Source: Lineus longissimus
Taxonomy: Eukaryota; Nemertea; Pilidiophora; Heteronemertea; Lineidae
Reading direction: 5' to 3'
Assembly: GCF_910592395.1 (NCBI RefSeq)
Contig: NC_088323.1
Span: forward strand, 7,380,001-7,444,000
DNA length: 64,000 nucleotides
A program made the position numbers and the translations under genes. The first letter of the stretch is position 1. Each line of letters begins with the position of its first letter. Positions 22,374 through 33,496 of this stretch are shown here, in pieces. The notes under the pieces are model-generated. The model was not told where the DNA came from. It did not search any database and worked only from the letters and a program-made list of their open reading frames with translations.

Positions 22374-24087
22374 TAGGGATAAATATCTTCCTGATGCAAG
22401 CATTTTCAATATACTGTAAGACTGAGACTTTATGTTTTCCAAACGTGTCCACTTGGAGCTCTTGTCCATTTGAAGCGAGACGAAAGAAAATAATTTGGTC
22501 AATGAATGACATGGGCCATGGTGTCATCCATGCAAGTTTCAAGAAATTCGCCCTGGTAGTTTTTCATATGATCACAATCCAAGGGACATGTGGGATGGTT
22601 CCTCAAGCACTCAGCCCCTTTGCAGAGAGGGGCGAAATAAAATGGTTGCGGATATTTCCTGTTCACAGTATTATCAAGCACAAAAGGGCAGGCTGTGTGA
22701 CTGTCTGCTACCAAGGTAACTACCTAGGTAAGACAATAAGAAGGACAGAAAAATTGAGTTAGAGAAGATCATATGGACATCCAATTATTACTCTAAATGC
22801 ACGAGTTCACGCATGTACGCCCGTCATTCTTGTAAGATATCACCATCAGAAGGTTGGCTAGAACACAAAATATTAACAACATCATGTCATCATTGATTCC
22901 TAAAGCCAAAATGTGGAAGCAATATCATCATCTAATCCATGTAGGATTTGTAAGAGGAAATTGGGCCACCCAGAGGACACTGTTGAAAAGAGTTGCACTC
23001 TCTATCATATGAGCATGATGAGTAAACCAGGACTGACCATGAATTCAACAAGGGATCTCGAGGAGACACACATCGATGTTCCCACAACGCCCTCCCTGTC
23101 AGTCACAGTCTGTCAATGGTGGTCATCGATAGTGCATTTTACATTCACAGCATGGACAGCTCCCTAAGATACAACCATACAAAGTGAACCCAATACACTT
23201 TTTCGGAGATTTTAAAAACGTCGACAGTTCTTCAGCTAATTGTGTATTCATCATATGGAGATGTTATCCATTCGGCTGACAAGCTCTCCATTGCTAGCAT
23301 GCTAATCGCGAAAAGCCAAAGGAAATCCAAGCTTGAGGAGATAAGGGAATATCATTAGACGATTTCTGACGCGTGAACGAGCCGCTGACCTGTGCATCAC
23401 AGGAAAAGTCCGCGTTGGTCAAAGTTAGTTGAATGAGTTCAGGAATCTTGAACCTGCAGCCAGACAGTTTCATGATCTCATCAGACTGAGATGCAGAGGA
23501 AAATAGACAAGGATAAATGGATACGAAACCGACATGAACCCAACCCATGATCTTAGGTCGGCTGAAAAGATCCTTATGAGCTTCGGTGCTATGGCGTTCC
23601 GGGTAGTAGCTCTGGTGCTCTGGAATAGTCTCGACCATTGTACACGCCAGATGGACACTCTGGGCAATTTCTGAAAACCCCTCAAAGCTGACCTATTCGG
23701 GAGACGCTTTACATAACATGCATAATGGACTGACAAGTGTGGGGTGGGGGGGGGGGGGGGCACTCTTGAACATTTGTACAAAAGTTGAAATGGGGCTTTA
23801 CAAATTTAACTTTACAGACTTACTTTCCCTGGCTTTGATTTGAACATTCTATCCATTTTTTTGCCTCGACGCCACCAATATGCCTCTTTTGTTGTTAAAA
23901 GTAATAATCTCAAATGAATTTCATAAAGGGTTTTTAAGTCATTAAGGGTGCATTGTATCAGACGTGGCAACTAAAACTTTGAAATATATGAAGTCAAAGA
24001 TCAAACATTAAAACGTTTAGAATTCAAAGTCATGTATAGTTTTCAATATCGGAAATAGACTGGCTTATAATAGCGGGTACCAATAGC
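22374..24087. other. No recognisable gene; poly-G run at 23739-23760
   Basis: Overlapping frames of 70-139 codons occur on both strands at 22336-22762 and 23294-23781. None has a recognisable domain. GTGGGGTGGGG followed by a pure G run lies at 23739-23760. Confidence 0.45.
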
Positions 24088-24330
24088 TTAAAGCATAGAC
24101 CAGTCCACTGTATTATATAGCTGAATACCGAGATATTGATTCGGAGTGTTCGTCAATGTTTGTGCTATTCAAAGATAGCCAAAAATGCCACGGTGGTTCT
24201 ATTCTACATGTTCTATTATTTACATTTTCGACTTTCAAAGCAAGCGAAATTTATGAGTCCAGCGGGATGCTTTAGGATACACAGGGAAGTTAGAATGGCG
24301 CAAAGAACCGGAAATCCTATTGGACATTCC
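24088..24330 (+). repeat. Diverged direct repeat, copy 1
   Basis: The block TTAAAGCATAGACCAGTCC, ATATTGATTCGGAGTG, GACTTTCAAAGCAAG and GTTAGAATGGCGCAAAG recurs in the same order at 25060-25318. The two copies bracket a composite element (24362-25064). Confidence 0.65.
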
Positions 24331-24361
24331 ACTTTAAGGTTTCACTATAGGTTTCCAATTT

Positions 24362-25064
24362 AAGGTTGACCATTCTTAATAGTATAGCGGGAGTGGTTAG
24401 AGCACCGAGCTCACACTCAGCAGTCCAGACCAATTCCAGAATTGGAAACATTTTTTGTGTTTCCTTTGCTCAGGAGGTCGTGGGTTCAATTCGCAGAAGG
24501 GTCACCACTGTTTGGTCCCTGTGTCCTAGAGCAAGGCACTTAAACCTAGCTTTCAGAGATGGCAAAGTCCTGAGCGGTGTATAGCCACAGCTCAGATCTG
24601 TAATACTCCCAGAGAGTAGAGATTGAATTATATTATGACATGTAAAGGCCAATAGCTAGGGGTAATAATGTGAAGCGCTTTGAGCGACTGAAACCAGTTG
24701 GCAAAGTCCTGAGTGGTGTATAGCCGCAGCTCAGATCTGTAATACTCCCAGAGAGTAGAGATTGAATTATGACATGTATTGTAAAGGCCAATAGCTAGGG
24801 GTAATAATGTGAAGTGCTTTGAGCGACTGAAACCAGTTGGCAAAGTCCTGAGTGGTGTATAGCCGCAGCTCAGATCTGTAATACTCCCAGAGAGTAGAGA
24901 TTGAATTATGACATGTATTGTAAAGGCCAATAGCTAGGGGTAATAATGTGAAGCGCTTTGAGCGACTGAAACCAGTTGGATTTAGCGTTAATATGAGTCT
25001 CATAGTTATTGCTATAGGATTTCAAGTTCTAGCCTAAATGGTGGTGCCTATGGTCAAACCTTAA
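24362..25064. mobile_element. Composite TTAA element holding a SINE
   Basis: The left end TTAAGGTTGACCATTC and the right end GCCTATGGTCAAACCTTAA are inverted and match the ends of the 15803 element. Between them lies a SINE with a triplicated tail (24383-24978). The right 60 bp is the reverse complement of the start of the 15803 element. The simplest reading is a SINE inserted into a TTAA MITE, with later tail amplification. Confidence 0.6.
24383..24978 (+). mobile_element. tRNA-derived SINE with a 3 x 139-bp tail array
   Basis: The head GCGGGAGTGGTTAGAGCACC carries an A box. GGTCGTGGGTTCAATTCGC, about 80 bp later, carries a B box. The spacing is roughly 50 bp longer than in a tRNA, so an insertion lies between the boxes. 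From 24561, a unit with GGCAAAGTCCTGAG, CAGCTCAGATCTGTAATAC and GCGCTTTGAGCGACTGAAACC repeats at 24700 and 24839 with an exact offset of 139 bp. The last two units are almost identical. Confidence 0.75.
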
Positions 25065-25318
25065 AGCGTAGAACTGTCCACTGTGTTATATAGCATGTAT
25101 AGTCGAATGCTGGGATAATATTGATTCGGAATGTTTGTCAATGCTTGTGCTACTCAAAGAAGACCATATATCGACATGGTGACTTTCAAAGCAAAAGCGG
25201 AAATTTTTTATTTTTGCAGTCCTTACTCTGCATCTTTTTCAGAGGTTGCGACACAAATACTCAGGAATGTTAGAATTGGGCAAAGCACAGGAAATCAGTT
25301 GGGACCTTCCACTTAGGA
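25060..25318 (+). repeat. Diverged direct repeat, copy 2
   Basis: This is the partner of 24088-24330. It shares TTAAAGCGTAGAACTGTCC, ATATTGATTCGGAATG, GACTTTCAAAGCAA and GTTAGAATTGGGCAAAG, with indels between the blocks. Confidence 0.65.
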
Positions 25319-25558
25319 GTACTTTAGAGAGATTTCATTAATCAAAATTGGCCCATCTGTTCAAAATAAGTATGTCCTGAATTCTGGCAAGTCCTGAATT
25401 CTTGCAGGTGGCGACCGTCAGTTACATCAGGTAGCTCGGCCTTTTTCCATCCCCAGGTAGGCTACCACAACCAGAATATGCTCAAATGTACGCAATATAT
25501 ATCAAAAGACCAATTACGAAAACATAGAGAATCTTTTGCACCAATCTTAGAGTTTATA

Positions 25559-25992
25559 GAGCCGTTTAGACGACAGAAAAAAGGCCCGATGAGATCCGAT
25601 CGAATCCGAATGCGGTCTAAATTTCCCTGGTGTAAATGCAAACCGATCGGGTCTCATGTGGTCCCATCGGGTCTTCAAGTGGTCCACCTCTTTTGCTGGT
25701 TCCATCGGGGCTAATCCGGATGCATCAATCCATTCAGCGGAAGCTAGACAGCAGCTACCATAAGAACGAGCTTGCCTAGTACCATTATAACCCGCATTGT
25801 GGCGCTAAATCGGTGACGCCACCGCGACATCCTGCGGATTGTTGGTGGAACCAAAAGAAATTAGTCCACATCAGTCCTCATTGCTGTTAGCGTCTAAACG
25901 GGTACATTAAAATGAGATCACATCCGGTCTGGAATGGGGTTCGATCGGATCGGATCGGAATGCGGTCTTTTTGGAAAGCGTCTAAACGGCCC
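25559..25992. mobile_element. 434-bp MITE with G(A/G)GCCGTTTAGACG ends
   Basis: The left end GAGCCGTTTAGACG and the right end CGTCTAAACGGCCC are inverted. Inversion continues inward through GATCCGATCGAATCCGAATG against GATCGGATCGGATCGGAATG. TTATA flanks both sides (25554-25558 and 25993-25997). GGGCCGTTTAGACG-like ends resemble some PIF/Harbinger or related elements, but the apparent duplication is five bases. I leave the superfamily open. Confidence 0.75.
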
Positions 25993-25997
25993 TTATA

Positions 25998-27004
25998 TAC
26001 TATTTATTCATCGGTGAAAATTTCGTGTCTCTAGAAGGGTTCAAATCCATTGAGAAAGAAATCCTGTATGTTAAAATGTACAGAGGAATTTTGCAAGATG
26101 ACACAGTCACGGGATAAAGTATTACAGTGGTCATGACTTTAAAGTCCATTAGACTTGACACCAAGTTAACTTTAAGCGTAATAGAAATCATTTAAAATCG
26201 TTGGAAATACAGTTTACCCATGAGATATTAACTCGATATACCACAACTGACTAAAATATTACTAAATAAAATATACCGAAATATTGCCACATGACCTATA
26301 TCCGAGATTTAAATCGGCCGTTCAAGGGCGAAAAATCTTGGTGCCAATAACAGACGTCGGCCAATGTTTTGGAAAATGACGTCATACCATGTCGCTGAAG
26401 ACGGACGTCCTCTTGTCACAGACGGGTCAGGTACTTGCGAAATTTACGCACCTCGACGCAACAGAGGTCGATATGACGTAACATACAATTTTGTGACGTC
26501 ATACGATGCAAATGGCGGCCTCCATGGACCAGAGTGGTTTTTTTGGCGGGAATGGCCAGCCAAACGTAAATGGACCCATAGAAGTCATATACGACCTGAT
26601 ATCCGCACAGAAGTTTCTGGGTGGTTTTAAATGCTCGCTGTGACTACAGTAATGAAAAGCAGTGTTGCTCTAATCTACTGACTCTTTAACGCCCACATTA
26701 GTAACAAAACTCGCCCAGAGGAAATTCCTTAACCCAATCAACGTTGAGTGATGCCGAAAATTCCTTATCCCAAGGAGATTTGAGTGACGACAAGACTTGT
26801 TTTGAATAATCGGGCCAACAGAAAAAATTCCCTATCCTAACGAACTCCCAGTGATGGCTAAGTACAGGTGTGTGTTTATTGATAAATATCGTGTATTTCA
26901 ACAACGCTTTTTGTAAAGAAACATAAAAGCTACACCAACGTAACATCGTGTAAACTACATACCATCACTGATTACCCATCAATAGCGGCCGGTGCCAGGT
27001 GCTT
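25998..27004. other. No recognisable gene or element
   Basis: An 88-codon plus frame at 26364-26630 is rich in charged residues and tryptophan but has no known domain. The sequence around it has several TGACGTCA-like words. Nothing else is supportable. Confidence 0.45.
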
Positions 27005-27350
27005 GAGACACTATTTTATAACAAAAGTTTATGGTAGATTTTTCCGACAGGCAGCCTGTTTTAAAGAGGTCGCTAAGCGGTTATGTGGAAAAATAGATTA
27101 TTTCCATTAGTAATGTTTTAGATATGTCCAGTTTCAGACGTTTGCAGGATCTGGGTGGTTTCAATTAATCACCATGCAATACACACGCTGTCTTTTCCAA
27201 GATTTGCTAACTTTTTTCATAGTAGTCTTGGTTCCACTACAGGGTTTAGATCCGTTTCTATCGCATCCACATCAGGTCCGAACTTAGCTTAGTCCGGACT
27301 AACGAATGTGGTGCAGTTCGACTACAGGATTGGTAAGTTAACAGATACGG

Positions 27351-27548
27351 CTACAGGCGGCGCCACTCTATGCGCGTTAGGCTAAACTCCTTGGTCTTTG
27401 GGTGACCAAGTTCAGTCAATTCTTTTGCTATTTTAGCATATACTTTCGTGTCTTTACAGGTCCCATTTAGTTGGGCCTGAATGTCCTCACGCTCCCAAAT
27501 GGTTAGAATCGCGAGGGTTTCCACCTCTGTCCATGAACAGCGAGCCAT
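27351..27548 (-). pseudogene. Myb/SANT-like DNA-binding fragment (transposon remnant)
   Basis: The 65-codon frame starts MARCSWTEVETLAILTIW and continues through EREDIQAQLNG, VYAKIAKELTELGH and FSLTRIEWRRL. The spacing of W6, the acidic and leucine residues of helix 1, the IQAQLNG turn and YAKIAKELTELG matches trihelix Myb/SANT-like domains. Such domains occur in Harbinger Myb-like proteins and in domesticated relatives. A third helix with the usual KWKNL-like motif is missing before the stop, so the domain is truncated or continues in another exon or frame. In its present state it probably encodes nothing functional. Confidence 0.55.
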
Positions 27549-27750
27549 AGTTAGGATAAAGCACTAGAATTTACTTAAATTAAGAATTGAATAATGAAAT
27601 GAGAAATGAGAACGAATCAGAGTTGACCTGTTGACAGAAATACCGCGTGTTGTTTTGACAGAACCAACACTTCCGCTCATGCGCAATTCGTTCACATTGG
27701 CACGCCACCTGTAGCCGTACTTAGTAACTTGATCTTAATCCGGACTAATG

Positions 27751-27892
27751 CGGTTCCATTACAGGTAATTTCTGCTTTAGATCCGGGTATTTTCTTAGTT
27801 CGGCTTAAATCTGCTTGTCCTATCCGCACTTAATAAGACCGCTCTTAGTGAGAGCCGGACTTGTTAAGTCCGGACTAGCTGTAATGGAATCA
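27751..27892. mobile_element. Nested related MITE
   Basis: Inside the 27230 element, CGGTTCCATTACAGG (27751) and CTGTAATGGAATCAC (ending 27892) form an inverted pair nearly identical to the outer ends. Internal GTCCGGACTAG and TTAGTTCGGC words are shared with the outer element. It looks like a 142-bp relative inserted into its own family. Confidence 0.6.
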
Positions 27893-28350
27893 CAACTAAT
27901 TCGGATGTAGTCCGCACTTTCCTGTAGTGGAACCGCAATAGATGTCTCCTGGCCTTGCTAAACTTGTGGCTGATTTACCGAGAGGCAGGTTTTAAAGCGG
28001 ATGCTGAGCGGTTATGTGGAAAAACAGATTGTTTTCATCAGTGATGTTTCAGATATGTCTAGAGATCTGAGTGGTTTCTATACCGACACGCCTTACACAT
28101 GCTGTCTTTTCCAAGATTTGCCAACTTTTTAATGTGGGGGAGGGCCGTTGAGAGGAGACACAGGCATAGTGCATGGTCAAACAGGAGGAATCCCAGAGAG
28201 AAAGTGGAGAGTCGATACATAAATGTGTGGAATAGATCTGGTTTCGTCAGTAACGTTTTCGACATGTCTCGATTCAGACGTTTGCAGGATCTGGGTGGTT
28301 TCAATGAATCACATGCAATGTTTCGTGATGTCTCCTGACAGAACTTGCCA

Positions 28351-29648
28351 CTGTGGCCAACATCAGCACCTCAAACGAGGAGTAAGGGACACAGCAGAAT
28401 GCTAGTGCTAGCCAGCAGTGCAGACAGTAGTCCTCATCCTACAAGACGATTCTCTGCAATAGGATTTACAACTTCAGCAATTCTGACCTGCAGACAACAT
28501 AGTCTGGGGAACACAGCATGACCTCCATGAAGCCTCTTCATCTCCGCCACAGGACTGAAGTTATAGTTGTAGGCAGGTTAATTAAGGCTGAAGAAGAAGA
28601 AATGATGTCCTGGCCTTGCTAAACTTTTAAGTTGGGGGCTTGGAGTTGAGAGAAGAGAGTGACCTGTTGTGTGGTTTTTAAAATAAACCTGAGCCCCTTA
28701 CACTGAGAGAGAGGACAGCCCAAACACTCCCTTACACATCCCATTAAAACAGTCACAGATGTAATGCTGGAGGTTACCTTGATGAAAATATTACAGCTGG
28801 TGAACAATAATCAAATTTTTGAGAAAATGGTCACAATTACAGTGTTATGAAACAGACCTGACACTACATTACTAGGTGACACAAAAAATGTATATACTTT
28901 GGATTTTTAACAATACCCAAATTGTTAAACTTGATTTTTAATTTTATCAAATTTCTGTAACATCTTTGAGGTTAATACATGGTTTCCAGTTGGTCAGATC
29001 TTGGCTGAAAATAGCTAAAAATCAAATTATATTTTTGGAGTTTTTACAGGCTCAAAGTATACAATCTTTTTCGTGTCACCTAGTATACCAAGAGCTCTAT
29101 ATTTGGAAATGATTCCGCACATTGCATTTGCTTTTAATTGGTGTGCCAAAGAAACTGAAGTAGCAAACCATCTGTCCGACTCCTGTCAATCTGATATTGT
29201 ACACGACGGAGCTGATCAATACAGCACATAGATCAGAAATAGATTCGATGACCATCGACGGAAACTCATATATGTAAAAGCAATAAAAAAATTTGTCCAT
29301 GGATGTTGTATACCACACGCACACAGTCTAAAGTTCATTGATGGTGTTCACTGAAAAATATACAAATTTATGAGATGGTTTTTTTCTCCTCGGCGCTGCG
29401 TTCCATTTTAGTCAGATGGAAATACTCAACTCAAATCCATCTGAAGAGTTTCACTACAAAACGAGATCCATCGATTTTGGCGATGCTTAACAAAGATTGT
29501 ACTTTAACTGAATAATTTGGAAATTTCTATAATCATAAAGGTTTTACTATTGGTCCTAATGCTCTGGAATTTGGAAGGTAGATATAGAGTCATTGAATGA
29601 TTATTGGACTTGTCAGTCCTTCCATGGCATTGCCAAAGGGGCATGGTA
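28351..29648. other. No recognisable gene or element
   Basis: GATGTCCTGGCCTTGC at about 28606 repeats GATGTCTCCTGGCCTTGC at about 27942, an extension of the preceding repeat. The 28619-28807 and 29097-29324 minus frames have no domain. Confidence 0.45.
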
Positions 29649-29735
29649 TTATTATGGGGGAAAAAAAGACTAGCAGTAGAAATAAGTTGGAGTCCTGTAG
29701 GTTCTGTTCACTTCGTCTAATTCAATAAACTTAAA
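29649..29735 (+). repeat. Dispersed repeat ending in AATAAACTT, copy 2
   Basis: This matches 13358-13443 over about 85 bp (TTGGAGTCCTGTAGG, TCTGTTCACTTC, CAATAAACTT). The flanks of the two copies are unrelated. Confidence 0.6.
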
Positions 29736-30042
29736 CTAGAAATACAAACAATGCAAAACAATTGTAAACAGTAACATGTTTTGGAGTGGCTAATCCTACA
29801 TCTATAACATGCTTATCAATACTAATCATAAAACCATTAGTTGCTTTTACACGAGGACGGTTTTAGCCCTCCTCACCTCGAGCCACTTGAAGCCGGATCA
29901 CCTGTAACTGGCTTTGTGCTGTCTACACGGAGACGGATCAAATCGCCGGCCCCAGGTCAGTTTAGGCCACTTAAACCACTAACCCGTCGCATGGTGGCGC
30001 GTGTTTTCATGAACTGCTATATACCGCACTACTCGATTTTAG

Positions 30043-30947
30043 GTTACAGGAAAATTCGTCCCCGGATAATTCGTCCCCGGAAAATTCGTCCCCGCAAATT
30101 CGTCCCCGGATAATTCGTCCCCAAGGAAAATTCGTCCCCGGATAATTCGTCCCCGAGGATAATTCGTCCCCTAGGAAAATTCGTCCCCAGATAATTCGTC
30201 CCCGAGGATAATTCGTCCCTGGATAATTCGTCCCCAAGGAAAATTAGTCCCCGGATAATTCGTCCCCGAGGATAATTCGTCCCCTAGGAAAATTCGTCCC
30301 CAGATAATTCGTCCCCGAGGATAATTCGTCCCTGGATAATTCGTCCCCAAGGAAAATTAGTCCCCGGATAATTCGTCCCCGAGGATAATTCGTCCCCTAG
30401 GAAAATTTGTCTCCGAGAATAATTCGTCCCCAGAAAATTTTTACAAAGTTGAAAGTTTCTGACTTTACTTTCTAAGACCCTTAAGTCTTGTCGAATGGAC
30501 TGTAGTAATACCTACTACTTTCGATTTTTCTCATTCAGTGTAACATCTCTCTACTACCCTACTAGCCAGTTACCTGCCCCACTATTTTTATAGTAGGTAG
30601 AGGTAGGCAGGCAAAATATTTTATTGAAGAATTTAGAGCTTTTCTTTCATTCTGACCAGTAAAAATACTTATTTGAAGAAAAAAAAATTATTTCGCCTGC
30701 CTACCTCTACCTACTATGAAAAAAGTGGAGTAGGTAACTAGCTAGTAGGGTAGTAAATAGAGATATAACACTGAATGAGAAAAGTCGAAAGGAGTAGGTA
30801 GTAGTTATTACTAATGTCAGAAACTTTCAACTTTTGTTAAATTTTCCGGGGACGAATTATCCTCGGGGACGTATATTCCGGGGACGAATTTTCCTCAGGG
30901 ACGAATTTTCCAGGGACGAATTATCCGGGGACGAATTTTCCTAGAGC
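30043..30947. mobile_element. Fold-back element with 11-bp target duplication
   Basis: The 905-bp element is flanked by direct copies of CTCGATTTTAG (30032-30042 and 30948-30958). The left end is AGGAAAATTCGTCCCCGG and the right end is its complement. Each arm has an outer array of a 14-17-bp motif (AATTCGTCCCCGGAT) and an inner unique part (GTTGAAAGTTTCTGAC, TACCCTACTAGC, GTAGGTAGAGGTAGGCAGGC) that is inverted on the other side. The loop is about 50 bp around 30640. The left array (about 390 bp) is much longer than the right (about 100 bp). The architecture matches fold-back transposons. No coding region. Confidence 0.85.
30049..30440 (+). repeat. ATTCGTCCCC tandem array with 113-bp higher order
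   Basis: About 25 copies of an ATTCGTCCCC-centred motif are present. CTAGGAAAATTCGTCCCC-type junctions recur at 30171, 30284 and 30397, an exact 113-bp higher-order period. This is the expanded left arm of the fold-back element. Confidence 0.9.
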
Positions 30948-31181
30948 CTCGATTTTAGTACCGTGCGCAAAGTGACTCGAGGCCAGATCGGTTCTACACG
31001 AGAGATTAAGCGTCTTGAAGTGGCTCCAACCCGCCTCAAGTGACTCGAGACTGCAGTGCTAACGTGCCTCGGGTCAGGTCACTTGGAGACGGTTCTGATT
31101 TCGTTCTACACGGTAAAAATTATCCTGACCCGCCTCGAGCTGGCTCGAAGCCGGTTCCAACTGTCCTCGTGTAGAATGGGC

Positions 31182-33181
31182 TATTGTTTAAATGTAAATC
31201 CTGACCAAGCTGTGTTAAGTCATATCAGAAGGTAAAAGTAAAATTGGAGAATGATTGTGTATAGAAATATAGAATAATGAACAAAATACACATCTGCCAC
31301 CATAAAAGTATGGTACCAAAATGGTTGATATCTGCATTATCTATAAAGGACCAACATAAAGATATCATCGACAAGGCGGTTCAGGGTGGTCATGGTGGCT
31401 TGTAGGAAGGCAGTTCAGAGCGGCAATTGGCTCTATTGGGTTGAAGAACTAAGGAAGTTGTAAAGATCGTAAAAATCATCACAGTAACTCTTTTTTAACA
31501 CGCAGCAGCCCTTTGACGACCTGTGGAATGCGTAGCTGGAAAACCATTAAGGTTTTTCAAAAGCCTTTTTTTCCAAGACTGCATCCATGGTTCAAGCTGT
31601 TGGGTGGAAATATATGGTACAATTTCACCCCAATTTGGGCCAATGTCACCCTGTGTTGAAGGAATTGATACCGAACAGGACCAACCCAAGCGGTTGTGGT
31701 TGTCTAACCCAAGCATCTGTGGGGAAAAATGGGCTTTACACATTGTCCATTATGAAAATGAAATATTCTCATTCGGGTGTTTTTGAATACGGACCCTCAT
31801 CAGAGACTGGTTTAGCACTTCTATATGCACCTAATCCTGGTTGAAGCCATCTCATTATTTACCTCCACTTTCACAAATGGTTTCCACCAACTTAACGTCA
31901 ACTTGAGTTCAATTAAAGACCACACCATACCAGATTAAGTGTTCTCCACTGCCTGTGCTGGGAACACTTGAAGTGTTCTCCATTTCCTCTATAGGAACAC
32001 GGATGCTAATGTGAGATGAAAGTTTTGATGCGGACACAAAGCAACCAGACAAGGAGAATTGATAGGTACCATAATGGAGTAACTTCTGAGTAAACACATT
32101 GGGGAACTGCCATTCTATTGAGGGGAATTAGAAAGGCAGTTAAAGGCAATTAAACATTGGTGGCAGACTATCAGGTGCTTGAATATTTTAACACTAGACA
32201 CTTAAAACATGTTGAGAACTTAATCACAGGCGTCTGGCCATTATACCAAAGTACCCCGACATGTTTGTCATAGTTGATTTGTGAGAACAGCAAGAAATTA
32301 ACAATGAAGTTTTTTTTTAATGAATGCATTGAAACATCATTAAACAGAGTCGGGTGGTATCACACAGAGAGAAAAACAGGGACTTGCAATCCAAAGATCT
32401 CTGGTTCGAATCCCAGTCAAGGCTTATTCCATTATCACTGTACCATTTGTTGACATTTACGGCATGCAAGTCCGTCTCATCAAAACTCAATAAGTTTGTG
32501 TCATATTTAGATTTCGACAGAGGGTTATGACTTATGTTCATATAACATGTCTAAGCATCTTAGCGATGTTTCCCCTAAAACTGACAGATGTTGTCCGCCA
32601 CCAACGTAAGGCAAAACAATCGCAAAAAATGAAAAAAAAGAGGAATCTAGAAATAGACAAAAAAAGGATCAGGCTTAAATTCCAACAAAACATGATTTAG
32701 TCATGTAAATTCGCCTGGAACATCTGTAAAAAGGCTGATTTTGTCATGTTCACCATATTTAACAAGAAAAGACAAGATTATGGACATGTTAAAAAAGGTC
32801 TGAAGACATGTTAACAAAGGATTATAAACATGTTTACAAACTTGTTACATGTATAAACCCGGAACGCAGGAAGTACCTTCACAGATATTTTATCTTTAAA
32901 AATATTGTATATTATCATTTCTTGTTTCCAGACTTTGAATCGGATTGCCAAGGAATAAAAACCTTGTCCGCCCACAAATTGTCAGTACAGTATTTTAAAT
33001 CTGTCTTCAACTGGAAAGGCTAACAATGTTACAGACGTCCAGATAAATAATCCGGAATGTTTTCTTTAAATTGCACAACAAGCCTTACTGGCTTGGAACT
33101 TGTAAAACAAGGGTTATTTGACCATGTTTACACCAAGGGAAGACATGAGAAACATTGTCAACAAGCTTAGGGATGGTTTGA
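31182..33181. other. No gene; possible SINE B box at about 32400
   Basis: CTGGTTCGAATCCCAGTC at 32400-32417 is a good B-box/T-stem sequence. The upstream 70 bp (GGTGGTATCACAC...) is only loosely tRNA-like. It may be an old SINE head. Frames at 31495-31844 overlap on both strands without a domain. Confidence 0.45.
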
Positions 33182-33496
33182 GGAGTTTCATAGCCTTGTG
33201 GTAAACACAGCTGGCTACCACGCAATAGGGCCTGGGTTCGATCCCGGGGAGAAACCAAGGATTGTATTTCTGGGTGAACCCGGGTAGCTCTCAAGGAACT
33301 AAAATTCCTGGCTCTTCACAACACATACAACGTATGGATTCAAGAGTCTGTAGGATGTGATGAAAATCCATGGTCTCTCTTGTACCTGAGTGTCTATGCC
33401 AGGGCAAGAAAAAAAGATCCCACAAAGGTGGACAGTAGCCTGTATTGGACTATATAATACGGTTACGACTGCGGTAATGATATGATATGATATGAT
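33182..33496 (+). mobile_element. tRNA-derived SINE, full length
   Basis: The head GGAGTTTCATAGCCTTGTGG has an A box and GGGTTCGATCCCGGGG is the B box. The body carries GGATTGTATTTCTGG, CCTGGCTCTTCACAAC, CCTGAGTGTCTATGCC and GGCAAG. The tail is (ATGAT)n at 33476-33496. This is the clearest plus-strand copy of the family also seen at 2408, 11536 and 40456. Confidence 0.85.

Larger units (their letters stand above)
27230..27934 (-). mobile_element. 705-bp TIR element, probable PIF/Harbinger relic
   Basis: The left end GGTTCCACTACAGGG and the right end CCTGTAGTGGAACC are inverted. Subterminal GTCCGGACTA words recur through both halves. On the minus strand it holds a short Myb/SANT-like frame (27351-27548). 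PIF/Harbinger elements carry a Myb-like gene beside the transposase, so the combination suggests a deletion derivative. No TWA duplication is visible at the edges, and no DDE transposase is found. Confidence 0.6.
27005..28350 (+). repeat. Three diverged copies of an unknown repeat around the Harbinger-like relic
   Basis: A block with TTTAAAG, GCTGAGCGGTTATGTGG, AAAACAGATT and ATGTTTCAGATATGTC occurs at about 27050-27140 and 27985-28065. The related CAGACGTTTGCAGGATCTGG plus GTGGTTTCAAT occurs at about 27135-27170 and 28277-28305. TGTCTTTTCCAAGATTTGC occurs at 27189 and 28101. The TIR element at 27230 lies between the first two copies. Confidence 0.7.
29843..31181. mobile_element. TIR element disrupted by a fold-back insertion
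   Basis: The left end TTTTACACGAGGACGGTT and the right end, whose complement is TTCTACACGAGGACAGTT, are inverted. The subterminal regions contain many related words (CTCGAGCCACTTGAAGCC, GACTCGAGGCC, TTCTACACG), also in inverted arrangement. Removing the nested insertion at 30043-30947 leaves an element of about 430 bp. Its own target duplication is not clear. Confidence 0.65.

Noticed and set aside
30007-30237. Minus-strand GDEFSGDELSG repeat ORF
   Set aside because: It lies entirely in the ATTCGTCCCC array of the fold-back arm and is caused by the motif period.
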